Source: Novipirellula caenicola (lineage in GTDB: Bacteria > Planctomycetota > Planctomycetia > Pirellulales > Pirellulaceae). Taken from it: a stretch of 52,825 bases of DNA. Positions 16,954 through 26,322 of the stretch are shown one piece after another. Made by a program: the position numbers and the translations under genes. Where the stretch lies: the NCBI RefSeq assembly GCF_039545035.1, contig NZ_BAABRO010000032.1:1-52825 (forward strand), written 5' to 3'. The notes under the pieces were generated by a model. The model saw nothing but the letters and a program-made list of their open reading frames with translations, did not search any database and was not told the origin of the DNA. Numbering within the stretch: position 1 is the stretch's first letter; every line of letters begins with the position of its first letter.

Positions 16954-19900
16954 GTGAAACCTTTCTACTTCATTCTTCTGACGTTTTCGCTTGTTGCATC
17001 TGCCGCTGCATCCGATTACGCCGTGACTGACTTGAGATGCGAGTACCTTGAAAACCCGATCGGGATCGACATTGAAAATCCTCGTTTGAGCTGGCGTGTC
17101 AAGTCCGAGACGCGTGGTCAAGCTCAAACCGCTTATCGAGTCCTCGTCGCCTCTTCGGCAGACAGGCTGGCAAACAACGAAGGCGACCTGTGGGACTCGG
17201 GAAAGATCGACTCGAGTCAAACGTTGTTTGTGAAGTACCAAGGTGCACCGCTGAAATCACGCAGCCGTTGCCACTGGAAAGTTCAATCGCTGGACAGCGA
17301 AGGCACCGCAGTCTGGAGCGAGCCGGCATCATGGTCGATGGGTCTGTTAAACGAGACGGATTGGCAGGCAAAGTACATTTCGTATCGCGATGAGGATCCA
17401 ATTCATACGGATACCAAGAGTTTGTTTCTGCCGGCCGCGCGGCAATACCGTAAATCGTTCGCGGCCACCAAGAAAGTAAAACAAGCAACCATCTATGCGA
17501 CGGCACTTGGCATCTATGAACTGCATCTCAACGGCCAACGCGTCAGCGATGCTCGATTCGCGCCCGGTTGGACCGACTACCGCCAACGTGCCTACTACAA
17601 CACTTACGATGTGACAAACATGGTCGGGCAAGGCGACAACGCGATGGGGGCATGGGTCGCCGATGGTTGGTACAGCGGCTATGTCGGCTTTGGTTTGTTG
17701 ACCGGAATGGGAACCGAAAAAAATGGCCGTTACACCTACGGCAAAACGCCAGCGGTGATGGCACAGCTTGAAATCGAGTACACCGACGGAACGCGGGAAA
17801 CGATCGGCACCGATTCGACTTGGAAAGTCACCGGCGACGGCCCGATCCAGGAAGCCGACTTGTTGATGGGCGAATCATACGACGCACGAAAGGAAATGCC
17901 CGGCTGGTCGACCGCCGCCTTCGACGACCGTGATTGGGACAATGCGATCTTGGCCAACCAGAACGGTCAGACCACCGCGACGTTCTACGAAGGACGCAAC
18001 CCAGAAACGAAAGGCGGACACCCTCGAATCACCGGAACCGAACGGGAACTCGGCTTCGTCCGTCCCAAATTGGAAGCATTCCCAGGTGTTCCGGTCCGCG
18101 TCATCGAGGAACTTCCCGCCAATTCGGTGACCCGACGCGCCGCAGGTACCTACACCTTCAACCTGAACCAGAACTTTGCTGGCACGATTCGACTAAAAGT
18201 CAAAGGCCCGGCGGGACACAAAGTCACAATCCGGTACGGTGAAATGCTACATCCCGATGGCCGGTTGATGACCGAAAACCTGCGTAAAGCACGTGCCACC
18301 GACTTTTACACCTGCAAAGGTGATCCCGATGGCGAAATCTACGAACCACGATTCACGTTCCACGGTTTCCAATTTGTCGAGGTTGAGAATTTCCCTGGCG
18401 AACCGACCACGGACTCCGTGACCGGCCTTGTCCTGCACAGCGATACTCCGCTGACGAGCACCTTTGAATGCAGTGACCCGATGGTCAATCAACTGTTCAA
18501 AAATGTCGTTTGGACACAGCGAGCCAATTTCTTGGACCTCCCCACCGATTGTCCCCAACGCGACGAGCGGATGGGATGGACCGGCGACGCGCAGGCTTAC
18601 GTGGCCACAGCGGCTTACAACGCGGACATCGGTGCGTTCTACACCAAATGGTTACGCGAACTGATGGAATCGCAGCGTCCCAGCGGCGTGTTTCCGGGTT
18701 ACGCTCCGTTTCCGTTCCAGCACGGCTGGGATTTCGGTTCCGCATGGGCGGATGCGGGCGTGATTTGCCCGTGGACGATCTGGCAATTCTATGGCGACAC
18801 GCAAGTCATCAAAGATTGCTGGGAACCGATGGTACGATTCATGAAGTGGCGTGATGCAACCGCCGTGAATGACTTGGGAGTTGCTCACGGAAATGCGTGG
18901 GGCGATTGGCTTGCCCAAGGTGCCGACACGCCGCTTGAATTCATTGACACCGTGTACTACGCGATTTCAGCGCGGATGATGGCCGAGATGGCTGAGGCAA
19001 TCGGACGCGATCGCGAGGCGGACGCCTATCGATCTCAGCTAGAAAAAACCAAAGCCGCGTTCCAAGCCAAGTACTTGCGAGATGACGGCAGCGTGAATGT
19101 GAATACGCAAACGGCTCAAGCTCTCGCGTTGTTTGGTGATCTTGTTCCGCAGTCAAAACGCAAAGGCACCGCACAGCATTTGGCACAGATGATCGCCGAC
19201 AACGGCAATCGCATGGCGACTGGGTTTCTCGGCACGCGACCGCTGCTGCCGGTGCTCTCGGCGTCAGGCCAGCATGACTTGGCCACATTTCTACTGCAGT
19301 CACGCGAGTTCCCATCATGGGGCTACGAGATCGCCAACGGAGCAACCACAATCTGGGAACGCTGGGACAGTTACACCAAGGAAGACGCGTTCGGCCGCCA
19401 CAACGCTGCGATGAATTCCTTTTCGCACTACGCGTTTGGCGCGGTGTGTGAATGGATGTTTGCCACGCTGGCAGGCATCCAGTCCGATGGTCCGGGATTC
19501 AAGCAGATCGTGATACGACCCAGCCCGCCTTCGCCTGCAAGCAACGCAATGCACGATCCAATCGACTGGGTGCGTGCCTCCTACGAATCGATTCACGGCG
19601 TCATCCGCAGCGAATGGAAGATCCAGGACGATCAATTCCAGCTGAACGTCACCATTCCAACCAACACGACGGCAACCGTTTACCTACCGACGACGGATGC
19701 GAGCAGCATTACCGAATCCGGCAATGCGTTGACGGGGCATCGTCATGTCAAGCTCGTCCGCCAACAGGCCGATGTCGCGGTTTTGTCGGTACCTTCGGGC
19801 AGTTACAAGTTCTCAGCACGCAGCGGCATCGCAGCCGCCTCCGTTGCGCTAAAAACCGGGGAACCGAAAGACACCTCGCTCAATCCAGACCAGATCGACT

Positions 19901-20334
19901 TGACCGGAGCCACGAAAATCGCATCTTGGGATTTCACGGTTCCTCAAGACGCTGAGGCTTGGGGAGAACGCAAGGGCGTCAAGATCACGCGGCGAGACGG
20001 TGATGTCTACCTCGTCGCAACCGGTGACGACTCACAAATGGCAGTCAAGCTAGACCGGCCTGCCACCGGAAAATTGGCGATCGAGTTGCGTGCGATGCCC
20101 GGTGATGGAGCGACCAGCCAATTCTTTTGGGCATCGCCTGGCCGTGGGTTCAATGGTCAACAACAAAGCAAGCGGACGCTTCGAGAGTCGGACCAAATCA
20201 ACGCTTACCTATTTGCAATTCCGGAGACCGAGCCCGTGGGCAAACTCCGCTTCGATCCCTTCGCAACGTACGACGAGCATGCCAACGTCGGCGAGATGAA
20301 GATCGAATCGATCACCATCTACCAGCTTCACTAA
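16954..20334 (+). CDS. Secreted GH78 alpha-L-rhamnosidase
   Basis: A 1126-residue protein with a signal peptide (MKPFYFILLTFSLVASAAAS). A GTG at 16954 is preferred over GTG 16945 because the peptide then starts MKP and GAAG-like bases lie about eight upstream. Order: Ig-like domain (30-130), Bac_rhamnosid N-terminal beta domain (about 140-330), concanavalin-like region, the (alpha/alpha)6 catalytic barrel (about 490-850) and a C-terminal beta domain. The catalytic block DCPQRDERMGWTGDAQ starts at 532; E538 is the likely general acid, and E802 in TTIWERWDSY the general base. About 130 extra C-terminal residues (from about 995) form an unrecognised beta-rich module, perhaps sugar-binding. It would release L-rhamnose from glycans for the upstream importer and isomerase. 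Confidence 0.95.
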   Translation: MKPFYFILLTFSLVASAAASDYAVTDLRCEYLENPIGIDIENPRLSWRVKSETRGQAQTAYRVLVASSADRLANNEGDLWDSGKIDSSQTLFVKYQGAPLKSRSRCHWKVQSLDSEGTAVWSEPASWSMGLLNETDWQAKYISYRDEDPIHTDTKSLFLPAARQYRKSFAATKKVKQATIYATALGIYELHLNGQRVSDARFAPGWTDYRQRAYYNTYDVTNMVGQGDNAMGAWVADGWYSGYVGFGLLTGMGTEKNGRYTYGKTPAVMAQLEIEYTDGTRETIGTDSTWKVTGDGPIQEADLLMGESYDARKEMPGWSTAAFDDRDWDNAILANQNGQTTATFYEGRNPETKGGHPRITGTERELGFVRPKLEAFPGVPVRVIEELPANSVTRRAAGTYTFNLNQNFAGTIRLKVKGPAGHKVTIRYGEMLHPDGRLMTENLRKARATDFYTCKGDPDGEIYEPRFTFHGFQFVEVENFPGEPTTDSVTGLVLHSDTPLTSTFECSDPMVNQLFKNVVWTQRANFLDLPTDCPQRDERMGWTGDAQAYVATAAYNADIGAFYTKWLRELMESQRPSGVFPGYAPFPFQHGWDFGSAWADAGVICPWTIWQFYGDTQVIKDCWEPMVRFMKWRDATAVNDLGVAHGNAWGDWLAQGADTPLEFIDTVYYAISARMMAEMAEAIGRDREADAYRSQLEKTKAAFQAKYLRDDGSVNVNTQTAQALALFGDLVPQSKRKGTAQHLAQMIADNGNRMATGFLGTRPLLPVLSASGQHDLATFLLQSREFPSWGYEIANGATTIWERWDSYTKEDAFGRHNAAMNSFSHYAFGAVCEWMFATLAGIQSDGPGFKQIVIRPSPPSPASNAMHDPIDWVRASYESIHGVIRSEWKIQDDQFQLNVTIPTNTTATVYLPTTDASSITESGNALTGHRHVKLVRQQADVAVLSVPSGSYKFSARSGIAAASVALKTGEPKDTSLNPDQIDLTGATKIASWDFTVPQDAEAWGERKGVKITRRDGDVYLVATGDDSQMAVKLDRPATGKLAIELRAMPGDGATSQFFWASPGRGFNGQQQSKRTLRESDQINAYLFAIPETEPVGKLRFDPFATYDEHANVGEMKIESITIYQLH

Positions 20335-20565
20335 ACGATCGCAGCAAAACGATGGCAAAACTGGTGCCGCTGGACCTCCCAAAGTTCACAACGGCACAAA
20401 ATGCCCCTCGTGATGCGATCGCCGGGCGCGAAAGAGCTGCCGGGACTCGTTGCCTCGTCCACTACCGCCTTGTCTATTGCCAGCAGCAAGGACTCGTAGT
20501 GTTGCCCACTACCGTCTTGGATACTACGAGGTGTGATTTTGGCAGGGGGGGATAAGTCAAGACAC

Positions 20566-20589
20566 GAAAAAAGCCGCGAATAGCGGCTT
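20566..20589 (-). terminator. Rho-independent terminator after tRNA-Val
   Basis: On the minus strand AGCCGC, a five-base loop TATTC and GCGGCT are followed by a T-run. It lies 27 bases beyond the 3' end of the tRNA and would end the rpsU-tRNA transcript. Confidence 0.85.
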
Positions 20590-20615
20590 GTGCGTTCCCG
20601 TATGGGAAAAACAAA

Positions 20616-20689
20616 TGGGCGTTGAGGGACTCGAACCCCCGACCCTCTCGGTGTAAACGAGATGCTCTAGCCAACTGAGCTAAACGCCC
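20616..20689 (-). tRNA. tRNA-Val (anticodon UAC)
   Basis: A 74-base cloverleaf without encoded CCA. Acceptor stem GGGCGTT pairs with AACGCCC plus discriminator A; the D-arm is AGCTCAGTTGGCTAGAGC; the anticodon stem TCTCG/CGAGA closes the loop TTTACAC, giving anticodon TAC; the T-arm is GGGGGTTCGAGTCCCTC. It lies 52 bases downstream of rpsU on the same strand, and a terminator follows. Confidence 0.97.
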
Positions 20690-20741
20690 GTACGCTTGAC
20701 ATACCTAAGGACGAATTGGCGGTTCGTCCTGCAAGACTAGA

Positions 20742-20936
20742 CTATCGGCTTAGCAAACGGGTTCGGCGGGAGCGGCGTTCGGCTCGCAGGCGATTGCGAC
20801 GATTCGTTTCACTTGGCTTTTCGTAGTACTCGCGGCGACGCATCTCTTTCTTGATGCCACTGCGCTCAACCAACTTGCGGAATCGACGTACTGCCTCCTG
20901 AATGGTTTCCCGGTCTCGAACCACTAACTTTACCAT
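20742..20936 (-). CDS. rpsU: Small ribosomal subunit protein bS21
   Basis: A 64-residue, strongly basic protein matching bS21: [42 protein letters not shown], and an arginine-rich tail. bS21 sits on the 30S platform near the anti-Shine-Dalgarno end of 16S rRNA and helps initiation. Length and sequence are normal for the family. It probably shares a transcript with the downstream tRNA-Val. Confidence 0.97.
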   Translation of the reverse strand: MVKLVVRDRETIQEAVRRFRKLVERSGIKKEMRRREYYEKPSETNRRNRLRAERRSRRTRLLSR

Positions 20937-21809
20937 TTTGTCTCCGATTTCATCGCTATCTTTCTAACTCCCCATTTGGCCGAGGAAATGTCAAATACGA
21001 AATGTGTGTGTTTCTCGTGCTAGCCTTTGCCAGCGAAGTGCGGAAGTTTACCCGCCTCTTTACCTCGATGGCAATGCCCATCAAGCCAAAAAAAACAGCT
21101 TTTTCCAGCGAAATATTCTCAGCAGGTTTCTTAGCGGGTTCGCTGCGGCAATTTCGTGCACGTTTGGCGACCGCCCCTCTAAGACGTTGCTCGAAGTCTT
21201 AGTCTATCGGCAAACCACCCGGCTTTGAATCGGTGAATCACCCGTTCCGAGCGAATTTTTGGACAGGAATCTGCCTGCAGGCTGCGATTCCCGGGCGATA
21301 ACCGCATCGTGCGTGTTTTGAAGTTGCGCTACTGTCGTTTTTCCCGGCAAATCCAAACCCGACGCGTCAGCGAGGGACCGAGAAGATATCGAGATTCTCT
21401 CGCTTACGCTTCGGGTTGTGAAAAACGCGCAACTTCAAAACGTGCGTGCGTCCCCCCATCCGCACCGATCGCCAGCGAAAACAGCCGCCGAGCGTCGCGG
21501 CCCGTCGATCAGGACCGGACCCTGCACGGACGAGGGCCTTATATTCGCTACAGCTTGCCTGAACCGAATAGCCGCAACGGCACCGGTTCGCTGATCGTTT
21601 TCAGCGGAATAAACGACAAATCTTGCCACGCTTTACCGACGGGACTAATCGGCACGCGGTTCGTGAACACGGCAGCACCTGGCCGATGCTTCGCACAGTC
21701 ACAGCAAACGCAATCTCGTCTTCATCACGCCCAACCGCGTGCAGATGACGCTGCGTTTGCATGTGCACTTTGCTTTGCATTCACCCTACATCACCAGTGT
21801 GCTTTCGCC
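20937..21809. other. Long intergenic region upstream of rpsU
   Basis: 873 bases with no convincing gene. The left part should hold the rpsU promoter. The region at 21315-21441 is a long imperfect palindrome listed separately. A long open frame from 21309 runs into the small gene at 21810, but its first 167 codons cross the palindrome and look non-coding. Confidence 0.6.
21315..21441. repeat. 127-bp near-palindromic element
   Basis: GTTTTGAAGTTGCGC (21315-21329) and GCGCAACTTCAAAAC (21427-21441) are perfect 15-base inverted repeats. Inside them GTTTTTC (21337) pairs with GAAAAAC (21420), and AACCCGACGCGTCAGCGAG pairs with CTCGCTTACGCTTCGGGTT with two mismatches. Nearly the whole element could fold as one long hairpin. 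It looks like a mobile or REP-type repeat; only one copy is seen in this window. Confidence 0.8.
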
Positions 21810-21989
21810 ATGTCACCGACACCTACCTCCAGCGTCGATACGATGGAACCCGGCCAATTGCTGAACGAGCTCGAGCGTCGCCAGGACGAAGTGCTGATGG
21901 AACTCGACGCCCTGGACGCCAAACTGACCGCAGTGTTGCAGGGGCTGGGTGTGACGCTTGATGACGAGATCGATCAAGAATTGGTGTGA
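21810..21989 (+). CDS. Small coiled-coil protein, 59 residues
   Basis: A 59-residue acidic protein starting at ATG 21810 (MSPTPTSSVD). Most of it is one predicted amphipathic helix with heptad spacing (LLNELERRQDEVLMELDALDAKLTAVLQGL), suggesting a coiled coil. No signal peptide or known family. Its 3' end overlaps the convergent PanE gene by 16 bases. The frame stays open far upstream, but that part crosses a repeat. It could start at the internal ATG at 21843. Confidence 0.55.
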   Translation: MSPTPTSSVDTMEPGQLLNELERRQDEVLMELDALDAKLTAVLQGLGVTLDDEIDQELV

Positions 21990-22933
21990 TCGATGTACCG
22001 CAGCTGCTGGTACAGCGTTTCGACGCGGCTCATTTCGTAGCCTGATTCTTTCGCCGCACGCAGCGGATTGCCCAAGATCGCTTCGGCTTCCATCGCTCGC
22101 TTGTTAAGAAAATCGAGCCGCATGCTGCTGTCGTACGGCACCATCTTTCGCGTGTTTTCGAGCGTTTTTTCGATCATCTCGACAGGGATCGTCACGCCAC
22201 ACGCTGCCGCTCCGGCATGCACCTCGCGGACCACCGCTTCGGCCAATGCCGAGGCATCGGGGTCGTCCATGATCTGTTTGGTCGACGCGTTTAGGATCAC
22301 CGATAAACTGTTGAAGGGAATATTCCACATCAGTTTTCGCCAACGCACCAAGGCGAGATTGTCCGAGAACTCCGTTGGCACCCCAGCCGAATTCAGGTCT
22401 TCGCAAATCTGATTGCCGATCGAAACCATCCGTGCGTCGTTTTGCGTCGCAGTCGAACCCGCGGACGAAGCGGGCCGGTATTGGCCAAACACAATCTTGC
22501 CAAAGTCGATGTGCCGAATATGGCCTGGCCCGACCTTGTTACTGCACAGAAAACAGCAGCCGCCGAAGACACGCTTGTCCCCCACAATGGCTGCCGAGTC
22601 GGCTTCGACGTTTAATCCATTCTGCAGCACCAATACGACGCCGCCATCAGCAGTGGGGGCGGGCAACAGTTCCGCAAGCAGGTGGTTTTGCGTTGTTTTC
22701 AACCCAATAACAGTGACATCGCACGGCGGCATCGTTTCAGCAGTGGCGTGCACGTGAAGATCGCGGAGGTGCATGTCCCCCCAAATGCTGTCGACTTTCA
22801 ACCCATGCTCGCGGACATGTTCATAGTCACTGTGCAGCAAAAAGTGGACTTCAAACCCTTGCCGTGCCAACATGGCTCCATACAGTCCGCCGAGGGCACC
22901 GGCACCAATGATTGCGTAGCGTTGCTTGTTCAT
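21974..22933 (-). CDS. panE: 2-dehydropantoate 2-reductase family protein
   Basis: A 319-residue cytoplasmic NAD(P)-dependent reductase of the ApbA/PanE family, which reduces ketopantoate to pantoate in pantothenate (coenzyme A) synthesis. The N-terminal Rossmann motif GAGALGGLYGAMLARQG, the VIGLKTTQ block (family: KA/KT), LQNGLN, and the catalytic lysine region RWRKLMWNIPFNSLS are present. Length is slightly above the E. coli enzyme (303). Many PanE-like proteins have other substrates, so the exact reaction is moderately sure. It stands alone, convergent with the small coiled-coil gene. Confidence 0.88.
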   Translation of the reverse strand: MNKQRYAIIGAGALGGLYGAMLARQGFEVHFLLHSDYEHVREHGLKVDSIWGDMHLRDLHVHATAETMPPCDVTVIGLKTTQNHLLAELLPAPTADGGVVLVLQNGLNVEADSAAIVGDKRVFGGCCFLCSNKVGPGHIRHIDFGKIVFGQYRPASSAGSTATQNDARMVSIGNQICEDLNSAGVPTEFSDNLALVRWRKLMWNIPFNSLSVILNASTKQIMDDPDASALAEAVVREVHAGAAACGVTIPVEMIEKTLENTRKMVPYDSSMRLDFLNKRAMEAEAILGNPLRAAKESGYEMSRVETLYQQLRYIDHTNS

Positions 22934-23195
22934 GATGCCAGATTAGCGAAACGGACTGGCGATTGGCAATTGCCACGTCGAGGAAGGCTGCGATGCATGC
23001 GGCGGACCTTCCACTAATCGAGCGTTCAAGGGGGCCAAACCGCCGCAACCCACCTATTGCGACTTAACCCCCAACCGGGGATCGGCCGCGAGCGATAAAA
23101 CCATGGCAATGTCCGATCGTGGCAGACAATCCGCATGTCTTGCGCTAGAATAGGGCGGTCCGGGGCACGTTCCATTCTCACTACGAGTCGCATTG

Positions 23196-24335
23196 ATGCT
23201 GACACAGACACTGTTGTTATTACTGTTGAGCGTGATTCCGGTTCGCGTTTCGACGATCGAAGGCCAATCGGTCCAAGGCGACTTCCAAGGCATCGGCACC
23301 GCCGAGCTGAAAATCGAAGTGGACGGGCAGACACAGACGTATGGGTTTGACGCACTGTCATCGCTGGCACCGGCACAGAAACCGGAGGAGACGGGGCCAA
23401 CGATGCGGGTGATCTTGGCTGCGGGATCGGAAGTGGCGGCTCAAGACTTGTCTTTGACCGACGAAACGCTCTCGATCGAACCGCGACGTCAAAATCGACT
23501 CGATGTTCCCGTTAAACAAGTTCGTGCCATCCGATTTCGCGCGGCCACGGCGGCGGTGAACCCCGCCTGGTTAGCGAAGCTCGAAGACGAGCGTCGGGGC
23601 GATACGATCGCCATCCGCCGTGAAGGCGATACGCTCGATTTCATCGAAGGCGTGATCACGTCAATCTCGGCCGATACCGTTGGACTCGAACTCGATGGCG
23701 ACGAGATCCAAGCCCCGATCGCAAAACTGGAAGGCGTTATCTTTGGCGGGACCAAGGTGTCGTCCAATCCAGGCGACATACAAGTCGTCGATGTGTACGG
23801 ATCGCGTTGGTCGGTCGCCGAGATGCTGCCCAGCGAGGCGGACGCCCCGCTGCGTCTGAGATTGCCAGGCGGAATCATTCACACGCTGCCGCTGGCTCAA
23901 ATCGAATCGATCCGCTGGACTGGCGGACTCTCGTTGCTAGCCACGGTCAAACCGGCTGCTTCCTCGCACACCGAATACGTGCAAACCAAACTTGATCGTA
24001 ACATGCTGAATGCTTGGTTTGGTCCCAAACCGGTCGATGGACAAGACTTGGTTCTGTATGGTCGCTCGGCGGTCGAATACCGCATCGACGAAGGCTTTCA
24101 AACGTTTGCCGCCGGGGTGCGACGTGACAAGTCGGTGCGAAATGCAACCGAGACCACGGTACGCGTTTTTGTCGACGAAAAAATGGTGTGGGAAGAATCG
24201 ATCAATGACGATCAACCACTCGGTTTCGAGTTGTCGGTCGCCGACGGACAACGTTTAAAAATCGAAGTGGATCCAGGTTCCCAAGGGGATTTAGGAAACA
24301 CGATTCGGATTTTGCGTCCCCGGTTATTACGATAG
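23196..24335 (+). CDS. Exported protein with NPCBM-like C-terminal domain
   Basis: A 379-residue protein with a leucine-rich signal peptide (MLTQTLLLLLLSVIPV). Middle regions contain repeated beta-rich segments (GDTLDFIEGVITSISADTVGLELDGDEI; LRLRLPGGIIHTLPLAQIESIRW). The C-terminal 140 residues resemble the NPCBM/NEW2 sugar-binding fold found at the ends of planctomycete surface proteins (EYRIDEGFQTFAAGVRRDKSV, VRVFVDEKMVWEE, LKIEVDPGSQGDLGN). No enzyme motif is visible. It is the first gene of a plus-strand run with three protease-fold genes, 76 bases before the next start. The ATG at 23196 is chosen over the preceding TTG. Confidence 0.78.
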   Translation: MLTQTLLLLLLSVIPVRVSTIEGQSVQGDFQGIGTAELKIEVDGQTQTYGFDALSSLAPAQKPEETGPTMRVILAAGSEVAAQDLSLTDETLSIEPRRQNRLDVPVKQVRAIRFRAATAAVNPAWLAKLEDERRGDTIAIRREGDTLDFIEGVITSISADTVGLELDGDEIQAPIAKLEGVIFGGTKVSSNPGDIQVVDVYGSRWSVAEMLPSEADAPLRLRLPGGIIHTLPLAQIESIRWTGGLSLLATVKPAASSHTEYVQTKLDRNMLNAWFGPKPVDGQDLVLYGRSAVEYRIDEGFQTFAAGVRRDKSVRNATETTVRVFVDEKMVWEESINDDQPLGFELSVADGQRLKIEVDPGSQGDLGNTIRILRPRLLR

Positions 24336-24411
24336 ACATGAACGCGAGCAGGTGCTCGAAGCGGCGGACGCGTCAGAGATACAAATCGTGGAAATGGGAG
24401 AGGATTCGATC

Positions 24412-26322
24412 GTGAGCAAGGCTAGGATGACAAAACACTCAGCGATTCCGCAGCAACATCGAATCGACACCGTTGCGATGATGATCGCAGCCATGACGAT
24501 CATCTTCATGGCGATGGCGGCGTCGGGATCGACGTGGGCCGCCGAAGGTCCGCTGAAGCTTTCACCACTGTTGGCCGAAGCCGAACAAGATCGGATCGAG
24601 GCCATCGAGCGGGCGATGCCATCGACCGTTTGTGTGTTTGTCCCGGGCGGAGGCGGCGGAGGCAGCGGTGTGTTGATTTCACCTGACGGTTACGCGTTGA
24701 CCAATTTTCACGTTTCCAGCCCCGCCGGGAACTACATGCGATGCGGGCTCAGCGACGGCAACATCTACGATGCGGTGATCGTCGGGATCGATCCGGTCGG
24801 CGACCTTGCACTGATCCGCTTGCTCGGCCGCGACGATTTTCCCTATGCGACGCTCGCCGACAGCCAAAAAGCCAACGCCGGTGATTGGTGCATGGTGATC
24901 GGCAATCCATTTCTATTGGCCTCGAATCTTCAGCCTACCGTGACCTGGGGCATCCTCAGCGGCGTGAACCGGTATCAATATCCCTCTGGTACGCTGCTCG
25001 AATACGCCGACTGTTTACAAACCGATGCCTCGATCAACCCCGGCAACTCCGGCGGTCCGCTGTACAACGCCGACGGAGAGCTGTTGGGCATCGTGGGGCG
25101 TGCTTCGTTCGAAAAACGAGGGCGAGTCAACGTCGGCGTCGGTTACGCGATCAGCATCAACCAAGCCAAAAACTTTCTCGGCTACCTGCACAGCGGTCGC
25201 ATTGTCGATCACGCGACTTTGGGGGCGACCGTGGCGACCGATCCAGACGGAAGCGTGCGAGTGTCCAACATTTTGGAATCGAGCGACGCGTACCGCAGAG
25301 GCTTGCGTTATTCGGCTGAGATCATCGAAATCGATGGGCGTGTAGTTCATACCGCAAACGATGTGCAAAATGTGATCGCAACGCTGCCAAGCGGATGGCG
25401 AGTGAAGGTGGTCTATCGCTACGAAGGCAACACGGTCGAAACCTTGGTGCGGCTGATGAGCGTCCATGGGCAAGACGAATTGCTCGAAAAGATGGCCGGA
25501 GCGATGCCACCGCCGCCACCTCGCGAGACCCCGAAAAAGAACCAAGACGAAGACAAAGACGAGCAGGAAGAAGACAGCGAGTCGGACGCCGTGCCGGATG
25601 CCGAGGGAGACGTCCCCGCCGCGGTCTTGGCGGTTTACGAAGAACGCCGCGGCTTTGCCAACTATTTCGCCAACCAACAAAAGCAAAAGGAATTCATCGA
25701 CTCGCTAAGAAACCAATTCCCCAGCGGAGATGCGGGGCAAACCCGTACATGGTCGATCCAGGGCAAAACGTCCAAGGGCGAGAAAGTGTTCATCTATGTC
25801 TCGGACGATCGTTTGTCGATGGTCGTTGGCGAGACGCCGATTGAACCGGAGACAAAATCGGATCTGTACGAAAGCGTCGAAGCACGCTCCTTTGCGGGGG
25901 CGATTCCGGCGCTGGACGCATGGCGACGGATGCTTGACAAAGGCCCCAAAAAGTTTGGCGAGACCATCTACTGGGGCACCATGCCCTTGGCGGGCGAGCG
26001 ACCGCTTCGCGACTGCGTGGTCGGCAGCGACGGCGAGTTTGAAATTCGCTGGCTGTCGCATCCCGACCACAATCAAGTCGAATGCATCGAGGTGTTTGCC
26101 GATCGCGACGAGGATCCCGCTGAACTGTGGATTCATCGCGACTCGGATAAAGCGGACGCGAAACCGGTTTCTCTCGAGGTCCGCTATGGCGTCGATTCGA
26201 TATTCGAGATGACGATCGATTCATGGGACATTCTCGACAACAACGCGGCTGACGATAAAAACGAAGACAACAAGGACGCAGGCAAACCCGCCCCACAAGA
26301 TCAAGCGGAGCAACAAGGTTGA
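24412..26322 (+). CDS. Exported trypsin/HtrA-type serine protease with PDZ domain (active)
   Basis: A 636-residue protein. The GTG at 24412 is chosen because GGAGAGG lies eight bases upstream; it gives an N-terminal membrane or signal segment (VAMMIAAMTIIFMAMAASG). The S1C protease domain (about 65-280) has an intact triad: H100 in TNFHV, D131 in DPVGDLALI and S213 in NPGNSGGPL. A PDZ-like domain follows (about 285-365, SDAYRRGLRYSAEIIEIDG). Then comes an acidic, lysine/glutamate-rich linker and a C-terminal beta-rich domain of unknown role. It should act outside the cytoplasm in protein quality control or processing. The next gene overlaps its stop codon by four bases. Confidence 0.92.
   Translation: MSKARMTKHSAIPQQHRIDTVAMMIAAMTIIFMAMAASGSTWAAEGPLKLSPLLAEAEQDRIEAIERAMPSTVCVFVPGGGGGGSGVLISPDGYALTNFHVSSPAGNYMRCGLSDGNIYDAVIVGIDPVGDLALIRLLGRDDFPYATLADSQKANAGDWCMVIGNPFLLASNLQPTVTWGILSGVNRYQYPSGTLLEYADCLQTDASINPGNSGGPLYNADGELLGIVGRASFEKRGRVNVGVGYAISINQAKNFLGYLHSGRIVDHATLGATVATDPDGSVRVSNILESSDAYRRGLRYSAEIIEIDGRVVHTANDVQNVIATLPSGWRVKVVYRYEGNTVETLVRLMSVHGQDELLEKMAGAMPPPPPRETPKKNQDEDKDEQEEDSESDAVPDAEGDVPAAVLAVYEERRGFANYFANQQKQKEFIDSLRNQFPSGDAGQTRTWSIQGKTSKGEKVFIYVSDDRLSMVVGETPIEPETKSDLYESVEARSFAGAIPALDAWRRMLDKGPKKFGETIYWGTMPLAGERPLRDCVVGSDGEFEIRWLSHPDHNQVECIEVFADRDEDPAELWIHRDSDKADAKPVSLEVRYGVDSIFEMTIDSWDILDNNAADDKNEDNKDAGKPAPQDQAEQQG

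Noticed and set aside
20127-20555. 142-codon frame overlapping the rhamnosidase end and running to the tRNA
   Set aside because: Most of it shadows the rhamnosidase gene in another frame, and the remainder has no protein features.
21309-21809. N-terminal 167 codons of the frame ending at 21989
   Set aside because: They cross the 127-bp palindromic element and show no protein-like composition; only the last 59 codons look real.
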